A stretch of 11,699 nt of DNA. Origin: Bacteroidales bacterium (lineage in GTDB: Bacteria; Bacteroidota; Bacteroidia; Bacteroidales; ML635J-15). The position numbers and the translations under genes are program-made. The notes below the pieces were generated by a model that worked only from the letters and a program-made list of their open reading frames with translations, did no database searches and was not told the origin of the DNA. Positions 1-4,295 of this stretch are shown one piece after another (the first letter of the stretch is position 1; the number at the start of each line of letters is the position of its first letter). The stretch covers positions 1-11,699 of the forward strand of contig JAQVGK010000053.1 in NCBI GenBank assembly GCA_028696755.1, read 5' to 3'.

Positions 1-112
1 ATCTACGAGGCGCGGGATATCGACCAGCGCCTGGGCTCGCAGGAGAAGATCGACGCCTGGTTCGAGGCCAAGACTCGCGGCCTCAACGACTGGCAGAAGG
101 AAGACAACTGCC
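1..112 (+). other. GC-rich foreign stub carrying an open coding frame, probable chimeric join
   Basis: By hand count, 64 of the first 100 bases are G or C, while the rest of the window is clearly AT-rich. Plus frame 1 is open from base 1 and shows the codon choice of a high-GC proteobacterium (CTG, CGC, GCC, GAC, AAG). The peptide begins IYEARDIDQRLGSQEKIDAW and continues to about WQKEDN. The frame then drifts into AT-rich DNA and stops at 130-132. On the other strand a DUF456 reading frame comes in from the right and loses its family character at about 103-113, so the join lies there. I cannot name the protein family. An assembly or library chimera is the most likely cause; genuine transfer is possible but less likely, because it would interrupt a gene exactly at the edge of the window. 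Confidence 0.75.
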
Positions 113-273
113 ATAATAATCAAAGTAAATAGCGTAAAATCGGCAAATTCGGTAAAGTGCAGTAGTAATAATCCTACGTAGCTCAGTGGCGGACCAGGCA
201 ATACTGGAGCAATGCATCCAACTATCCCAGCAAGGATAAATATAGATCCTATTATTATAAGTGCAATATCCAT
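113..273 (-). CDS. DUF456 family membrane protein, N-terminal part only
   Basis: This frame is too truncated to look like a gene by length but is convincing by content. Read on the minus strand from the ATG at 273-271, it gives MDIALIIIGSIFILAGIVGC followed by IAPVLPGPPLSYVGLLLLHF and about a dozen more residues before the foreign DNA begins. A hydrophobic first helix followed by a glycine-rich PVLPGPPLS-type motif and a second hydrophobic helix is the N-terminal signature of DUF456 inner-membrane proteins, which are usually around 160 residues long and have no assigned function. About 54 residues are present. The start codon shares one base with the stop of the upstream lipoprotein gene (TAATG), which supports both the start choice and translational coupling. 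The 3' part is lost at the chimeric join. Confidence 0.8.
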
Positions 274-692
274 TATCTAATTTCTTCTTTTAATCGTTTT
301 GCAACTTCTGCATCAATATCAGCTTTTGTAATTTCAATTGCTAGATAAGATTTAAACATTCCTTTTCTTTCAACAGTTCTGGAGCAGATAATGTTTATGT
401 TAGTGAGTATTGTTTTTCGTGCAGTGGTTATTTTTGCTTCAAAATCGGGGTCTGCCAAAAAAGTTTGATGGTTGTATTTACTCAGAATGTAGTTGTCGAC
501 CTCAACTGCGATTTCTTGCTTTGCATTTAGCAATGCTTTTTCTTCGGCATATTGCTGATTTGTGCTACTTGCCTCTGCGTATTTCCTAAAAACCAAATCA
601 TCACTTTCGTTGTCGCGACAGTAGTAAGAATCAATTATACTGCACGAAGCTGCAAAACATGTGACGAGAAGTATTATAATAAATCGTTTCAT
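273..692 (-). CDS. Small lipoprotein, LPP20-like
   Basis: The product is a 139-residue protein. I take the start at the ATG at 692-690 (MKRFIIILLV...), not the in-frame ATG eight codons upstream, because it places a lipoprotein signal at the N-terminus: K2 R3, a hydrophobic stretch to F13, then A-A-S-C with the modified cysteine at C17. The mature part (about 33-125) contains a charged, helical segment with the pattern AEEKALLNAKQEIAVEV, and ends in an amphipathic, lysine- and glutamate-rich tail. The pattern of an alanine-rich 'AxxKALLNAKxE' helix followed by a beta-rich section resembles LPP20-type small lipoproteins; that family call is an inference. The protein is likely anchored in the envelope facing the periplasm. 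The gene overlaps the DUF456 gene by one base, so the two are probably co-expressed. It lies about 520 bases beyond batE and is separated from it by repeats. Confidence 0.7.
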   Translation of the reverse strand: MKRFIIILLVTCFAASCSIIDSYYCRDNESDDLVFRKYAEASSTNQQYAEEKALLNAKQEIAVEVDNYILSKYNHQTFLADPDFEAKITTARKTILTNINIICSRTVERKGMFKSYLAIEITKADIDAEVAKRLKEEIR

Positions 693-713
693 TTTGTAAA
701 GATAAGGTTTTTG

Positions 714-721
714 CAAATATG
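714..721 (-). promoter_or_regulatory. Possible -7 box for the lipoprotein gene
   Basis: On the minus strand this reads CATATTTG, one mismatch from the Bacteroidota -7 consensus TAnnTTTG, and it sits about 21 bases upstream of the ATG at 692. I see no convincing -33 TTTG at the right distance, so the call is weak. Confidence 0.3.
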
Positions 722-776
722 TCGAACATTGTGTTGGTTAAAATTTAAATTAGTTGCGATGTGCTGCGGTGGTTCT

Positions 777-790
777 ATGCGAGCTCGCAT
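777..790. repeat. Perfect 14-bp palindrome ATGCGAGCTCGCAT
   Basis: ATGCGAGCTCGCAT is identical to its reverse complement. It lies 64 bases upstream of repeat copy 1, in a stretch rich in AGCTCG and TCG motifs (GAGCTCG at 781 and 833, AAGCTCG at 841 and 1072). It could be a protein-binding site or part of a repeat-family end; the sequence alone does not decide. Confidence 0.6.
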
Positions 791-840
791 GCTCGATTAG
801 CTTCAGTTCGATTTCGCTCATTGTATCGCCCTGAGCTCGT

Positions 841-996
841 AAGCTCGGTTGTCCTAATGTGTATCCGCTAACGCGGAATCGGATTGCATTGGAACAAATT
901 CTCTATGGATATATATGTTTTACGGACAATAACCATAGCGAATTTTGGATTGCTAGCACCTAACATCGACCACAACTTTTACATACTAAATCCTCT
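841..996. repeat. 156-bp direct repeat, copy 1
   Basis: This segment recurs at 1072-1227, exactly 231 bases on, with four substitutions found by hand alignment (848 G/A, 867 G/A, 891 G/T, 980 T/C) and no gaps, about 97% identity. It contains two hairpins: a short one with stem TCCGC/GCGGA (864-868 with 873-877, 4-base loop), and a larger one with 13-base arms 896-908 and 933-945, one mismatch, around a 24-base loop. It contains no plausible reading frame. The flanks of the two copies are unrelated, so this is not a simple tandem duplication of 231-bp units. Confidence 0.9.
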
Positions 997-1071
997 AAGC
1001 GCAGCGTCTACGGAGCTCAAAAAAATACAATCAGCGTTAGACCATATTTGATTTCAAGAAGGTATTAGTCT

Positions 1072-1227
1072 AAGCTCGATTGTCCTAATGTGTATCCACT
1101 AACGCGGAATCGGATTGCATTTGAACAAATTCTCTATGGATATATATGTTTTACGGACAATAACCATAGCGAATTTTGGATTGCTAGCACCTAACATCGA
1201 CCACAACTTTCACATACTAAATCCTCT
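1072..1227. repeat. 156-bp direct repeat, copy 2, overlapping the 3' end of batE
   Basis: This is the second copy of the repeat at 841-996. Its right end carries the batE stop codon and the preceding bases (1217-1227), so the last 11 bases of batE are also present, outside any gene, at 986-996. The short hairpin here has TCCAC at 1095-1099 instead of TCCGC. In minus-strand RNA this change leaves a G-U wobble pair, while in plus-strand RNA it gives an A-C mismatch. The large hairpin arms are 1127-1139 and 1164-1176, unchanged from copy 1. Confidence 0.9.
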
Positions 1228-1969
1228 TAATATTAGAAGCTTCAACCCATCCCTCTTTACCATCAGCGAGTTTTATTTCGGCCCAGTCGTTTAGCGTGTC
1301 GGTAATTTCAACTGTCATACCCTCGCTAATCTCGAAAAGATTTGTTCCCTCTGCAGATGGCGACGACTTTACCATAGACGCCTCGAAAACCACAGCACAC
1401 TTGCTATTTACGATATTGTTAGCTTGAATTTTTGAGAATATTCCAAATATCGCCGAAATTACCAGCAGACTTATGCCCGAAATAAAGCCGGTTTTGCGAA
1501 TTAAAATTTTAGAAGAAAAAAGGTACAAGCCAGCTCCTGTAAGACATAAAACAAATGCTATAAGTGATAGAATTAGCCAATTGTCGGAATTTAAGGTTGA
1601 TAATACTCCGTTAAACCACTTTTTGTAAAACGCTTCGGGGAGATCTTCCGTTTTTGTTTTAACTGCTGCATTTGCTACTTTTAAATTGTGTGCAATGTCT
1701 GCATCCGCAGGATTAAGCGAATATGCTTTTTGAAAATAGTAAACTGCATTTGCAATATCTCCATTATTATAACAGCAATTCCCTAAGTTAAAATACAGTT
1801 CTGCAGAAGAGTAACCCATTTTCTGAATGCTGTCGTAAAGAGTATATGCCGTATAATAATCATTTTTTAGATAACAATTAAGTGCTGAGTCCTGCAAGCT
1901 TTTAGTATTTGCCTGAGCTAAAACAGAAAAAGACAATATTGCCAAAAGAGTAATTAAAGTTTTTTTCAT
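1217..1969 (-). CDS. batE: BatE-like protein: TPR, two membrane helices, SH3-like domain
   Basis: The 250-residue product begins with a signal-type N-terminus (MKKTLITLLAILSFSVLAQA). It continues with a TPR-like helical region at about 24-97, containing 'AELYFNLGNCCYNNGDIANA' and 'YYFQKAYSLNPADADIAHNL'. Two membrane helices follow at about 131-151 and 160-180, then a bacterial SH3-type domain at about 191-250 ending GWVEASNIKRI. This order is typical of BatE, the last protein of the Bacteroides aerotolerance (bat) cluster, an inner-membrane component with TPRs facing the periplasm. Its exact biochemical role is not settled. It follows batD by only 5 bases, so the two are one transcript. The stop codon lies inside repeat copy 2, yet the SH3 domain ends at the normal place, so the protein does not look truncated. 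Confidence 0.85.
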   Translation of the reverse strand: MKKTLITLLAILSFSVLAQANTKSLQDSALNCYLKNDYYTAYTLYDSIQKMGYSSAELYFNLGNCCYNNGDIANAVYYFQKAYSLNPADADIAHNLKVANAAVKTKTEDLPEAFYKKWFNGVLSTLNSDNWLILSLIAFVLCLTGAGLYLFSSKILIRKTGFISGISLLVISAIFGIFSKIQANNIVNSKCAVVFEASMVKSSPSAEGTNLFEISEGMTVEITDTLNDWAEIKLADGKEGWVEASNIKRI

Positions 1970-1974
1970 GTTTA

Positions 1975-3819
1975 TCAGATTTTTTGTTCAAGTTTTTCAA
2001 TAATTTCAACTGCCTCGGTGTAAATTGTTTCAAAAGCAAATTCGGGTGATGATGGCGCGAAATGTGCGAATTCGCATTTATCGATTAAAGCTATAAAATT
2101 GTCGGATAATTCAGAGTCGATATTGCTGTTTACAAACGCTTGCACAATTTTGTCTTTGCTAAGTTCCGAAACAGGAACAGCGAACCTGTCGCTCGCATAA
2201 CCCCAAAGCGCTGTGATTATTTCTTTATAAAAACCAGCTTTATCATTTTGTTGCATTAGTTTTCGAGCTTTTTTCAATCGTTTGCGCGATGTTTTGCCGG
2301 CCATTTTTACTTTTAGAGCAGCAATATTAGCATTTTCTTTAATTTTCTTTCTTAAAAGCACTGCAATTACAGCAAAAACCAATAGAGGAATAAAGTATAA
2401 TATCCAAACATAGCCTTTCGAACTTAGAGGTTTGTAATCTTTAACTAGATTAAGATTGTCTTTTTTTACAAACCTGATATCCTCGTTCCCAATGTATTCA
2501 ACTGTTTTTTGTGAGTAGTTATAATCTGTTTCTCCAAAATTTGTATCATTTGCATCTTTTCTGACAGCAAGAGTGATTTCATCAGTTGTAAGTGTTTTGT
2601 ATTGTTTAGAGGAAGAATCGAAATAAACAAAATTAAGCTTCCCTATTTTGAATTTTCCAGGATAACGTGTTATTACCGTGAACTCCCATGTTTTTGATCC
2701 ACTTGTTCCTGCCGTTGAAGAACTTAAATTTTGAGATGCTACAGGTTCGTAAATTTCAAACTCTTTGGGCCAAATAATTTCAGGGCATTCTATCATGTTA
2801 AAATTGCCAGTTCCACTTATTGTAAATTTAAAGCTTACAGCATCATTCACATTAACAGTATCTTCGTTTTGAGCCATTTTTACTGTAAAATTGCCAATTG
2901 CTCCAGTGAAAGCATCGGGTGCTGTTGGTAAGCTTTTTACGGTAACATTTATTGCAGATGATTTAATCCTTCGCTCTACATTTTCGTAATATGAGAAAAA
3001 TTGAGCATAAACATTATTGCCTCCCGAAACTGGCTGTCGAACTTGACAATTAACTTCGCAGGGTTCAATAGTTACATTGCCAGTTACACGTGGATACAAC
3101 AAATATCTTCTTATCAATGCAACATTATATGTGATACCATTATATGTTTCTCGAGAAAAATTTAATCGGGTTGCCGATTCAAGTTCCTCAACATAAAACG
3201 AATCAAATGATGGAAATTTTATGTCGTCAACACCAGTAAGATCAACTTTTGTGTAGAGTTTTACCGTAACATTTATTGGTTCTCCTTTGTAAACTGTGGT
3301 TTTGTCTGGGATTACCCGGATAAATAAATCTTCGTTTGTGATTTCTTTTGGAGTATTATTAACTTGAGGCTGTTGTTGGTTGTAAAAATCTGCAAACGGA
3401 TCGAAATAATTTTGTCTTCGATTGTTTTGCGTTTGAACCGGATCTTTTTGAACTTCGATTGTAACAGTATTTGATGAGTATTGCTTTCCATCAACTGTTA
3501 TTGTGGCGGCAGAAATTGTAAATTTTCCAGTGTTTTGCGCTTGAAAGACATATGTGTAGCCGTACGAAACGCTTGTGCTAACGCTACCATTTATTATTTG
3601 TGTATTAGAACTGCTTGAGGTCGATGGTCCATTTACAAACTTTAAACCCGTATAATCACCCAGCTTAATGTTATTACCTTTCGCATTAACTTTGTATTGA
3701 ACCTGAAAGCTTTGTCCAACACCAACTTTTGCTGGTGCACTTGCAGTAAAACTAACGTTTTGTGCAATTGCTAAAAAACTAAATAAAGCTGCTGCAATAA
3801 TCAGTAAAATCTTCTTCAT
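1975..3819 (-). CDS. batD: BatD family protein (oxygen tolerance)
   Basis: The product has 614 residues from the ATG at 3819-3817. A longer frame starting 17 codons upstream exists, but its extra codons run across the promoter, while the internal start gives a clean signal peptide (MKKILLIIAAALFSFLAIAQ). The long extracytoplasmic part is made of beta-rich Ig-like modules, including 'PAKVGVGQSFQVQYKVNAKG' near the start and 'TTVYKGEPINVTVKLYT' further on, with a low-complexity N/Q-rich linker between. One membrane helix lies at about 470-492 (YVWILYFIPLLVFAVIAVLL), followed by a basic, helical cytoplasmic tail of about 120 residues containing 'GFYKEIITALWGYASDRF' and 'CEFAHFAP'. This matches long BatD proteins of Bacteroidota, linked to aerotolerance or envelope stress together with BatA/B/C/E and a MoxR ATPase. 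Those partners are not upstream here. Confidence 0.9.
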   Translation of the reverse strand: MKKILLIIAAALFSFLAIAQNVSFTASAPAKVGVGQSFQVQYKVNAKGNNIKLGDYTGLKFVNGPSTSSSSNTQIINGSVSTSVSYGYTYVFQAQNTGKFTISAATITVDGKQYSSNTVTIEVQKDPVQTQNNRRQNYFDPFADFYNQQQPQVNNTPKEITNEDLFIRVIPDKTTVYKGEPINVTVKLYTKVDLTGVDDIKFPSFDSFYVEELESATRLNFSRETYNGITYNVALIRRYLLYPRVTGNVTIEPCEVNCQVRQPVSGGNNVYAQFFSYYENVERRIKSSAINVTVKSLPTAPDAFTGAIGNFTVKMAQNEDTVNVNDAVSFKFTISGTGNFNMIECPEIIWPKEFEIYEPVASQNLSSSTAGTSGSKTWEFTVITRYPGKFKIGKLNFVYFDSSSKQYKTLTTDEITLAVRKDANDTNFGETDYNYSQKTVEYIGNEDIRFVKKDNLNLVKDYKPLSSKGYVWILYFIPLLVFAVIAVLLRKKIKENANIAALKVKMAGKTSRKRLKKARKLMQQNDKAGFYKEIITALWGYASDRFAVPVSELSKDKIVQAFVNSNIDSELSDNFIALIDKCEFAHFAPSSPEFAFETIYTEAVEIIEKLEQKI

Positions 3820-3839
3820 ACTTTCTAATTTCTCAATTA

Positions 3840-3870
3840 CAAATCTACAATAATCTGAATAAAACTGCAA
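3840..3870 (-). promoter_or_regulatory. Bacteroidota-type promoter for batD-batE
   Basis: On the minus strand TTG (3870-3868) is followed after 20 bases by TAGATTTG (3847-3840), a perfect TAnnTTTG -7 box. The box ends 20 bases upstream of the batD start chosen above, leaving a short leader. Its position inside the longer reading frame supports the internal batD start. Confidence 0.65.
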
Positions 3871-3934
3871 TCTGCTTTTGGCAATTTCCGAAATTTTAAC
3901 GCAATTTGCAAAAAGATGTTTTATGTCTTTCTTA

Positions 3935-3988
3935 AAAAAAAGTTAATGATTTAGGTGCCAATTTATTAATATTTTCTATTTTAGGCAT
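3935..3988 (+). repeat. Left copy of a degenerate direct repeat
   Basis: AAAAAAAGTTAATGATT at 3935-3951 recurs exactly at 4222-4238. Downstream of each copy are TTTTCTATT (3972-3980 and 4244-4252) and GGCAT (3984-3988 and 4253-4257), in the same order but with different spacing. The two copies flank the palindromic element and are in the same orientation, although the adjacent genes are divergent. Confidence 0.65.
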
Positions 3989-4031
3989 TTCGACACTTCG
4001 ATAAACTCAGTGCAGACAAGCTCAATACATC

Positions 4032-4164
4032 GCATGGGGCATGGGGCAATTTGTGCTGTGAGTTAGCACACTTTTATTATAAAAATTAGCACATTATTTT
4101 TATTAGCACAAATGTTATTCTCTCTACAATTCTAGCGCCATGCCCCATGCTCCATGCTCCATGC
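4032..4164. repeat. Nested palindromic element with CATGGGG-type heptads
   Basis: The left arm is two heptads GCATGGG (4032-4047). The right arm is four heptads in the opposite sense, GCGCCAT, GCCCCAT, GCTCCAT, GCTCCAT (4135-4162). Inside lies a perfect 9-bp inverted repeat, ATTTGTGCT (4049-4057) and AGCACAAAT (4105-4113). Three copies of TTAGCACA occur at 4063-4070, 4086-4093 and 4103-4110. The arrangement could fold into one long imperfect hairpin. It looks like a non-coding, MITE- or REP-like element; I cannot name the family. Confidence 0.7.
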
Positions 4165-4221
4165 ATTTTCTAATTCGTACAGTTTTCCAAAGTTATTTCA
4201 CTTAACCAGCTAAATAATTAC

Positions 4222-4257
4222 AAAAAAAGTTAATGATTGAGAGTTTTCTATTGGCAT
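4222..4257 (+). repeat. Right copy of the degenerate direct repeat
   Basis: This matches the block at 3935-3988: a 17-base exact core (4222-4238) followed by TTTTCTATT and GGCAT in the same order but more closely spaced. It sits 38 bases upstream of the ABC transporter start, so it may also lie in that gene's control region. Confidence 0.6.
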
Positions 4258-4295
4258 AAATTACTAATTTTAAAAATTATTTTTAACCGTGAATA

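Larger units (their letters stand above)
693..1216. other. Gene-free region dominated by repeats
   Basis: No supportable protein-coding gene lies here. The region holds two copies of a 156-bp repeat, a 14-bp palindrome, several AGCTCG motifs, and a 75-bp unrelated spacer (997-1071) between the repeat copies. It is more GC-rich in patches than the surrounding genes. I see no tRNA, rRNA or transposase remnant, and no clear intrinsic terminator for batE other than the large hairpin inside the repeat, which lacks a T-run. Confidence 0.7.
3820..4295. other. Divergent intergenic region with repeats, no gene
   Basis: This gap separates the batD start (minus) from the ABC transporter start (plus). 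It contains the batD promoter, a duplicated AT-rich block on each side (3935-3988 and 4222-4257), a stretch with CTTCGATAAACTCAGTGCAG (3998-4017) of the kind seen in dispersed intergenic repeats, and a nested palindromic element (4032-4164). For the transporter gene I see only weak -7-like boxes (for example TATTTTTA at 4278-4285) without a proper -33 element. There is no plausible small gene or RNA gene. Confidence 0.65.

Noticed and set aside
693..716. The upstream start of the lipoprotein frame (8 extra codons)
   Set aside because: It would move the lipobox away from the N-terminus and lies next to the probable promoter; the MKRF start fits better.
760..819. Short minus-strand frame beginning MSEIELKLIEH upstream of the lipoprotein gene
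   Set aside because: It is only about 23 codons, lies in palindrome- and repeat-rich DNA, and has no promoter or conserved feature to support it.
841..1227. A CRISPR array
   Set aside because: There are only two copies, each 156 bases, with a 75-base spacer and no cas genes nearby.
3820..3870. The upstream start of the batD frame (17 extra codons)
   Set aside because: The extension overlaps a perfect TAnnTTTG promoter box, and only the internal ATG gives a signal peptide at the N-terminus.
3935..4238. A 17-bp target-site duplication from a transposon
   Set aside because: The similarity continues past the exact core in an ordered but differently spaced way, there is no transposase, and 17 bases is unusually long for a target duplication.
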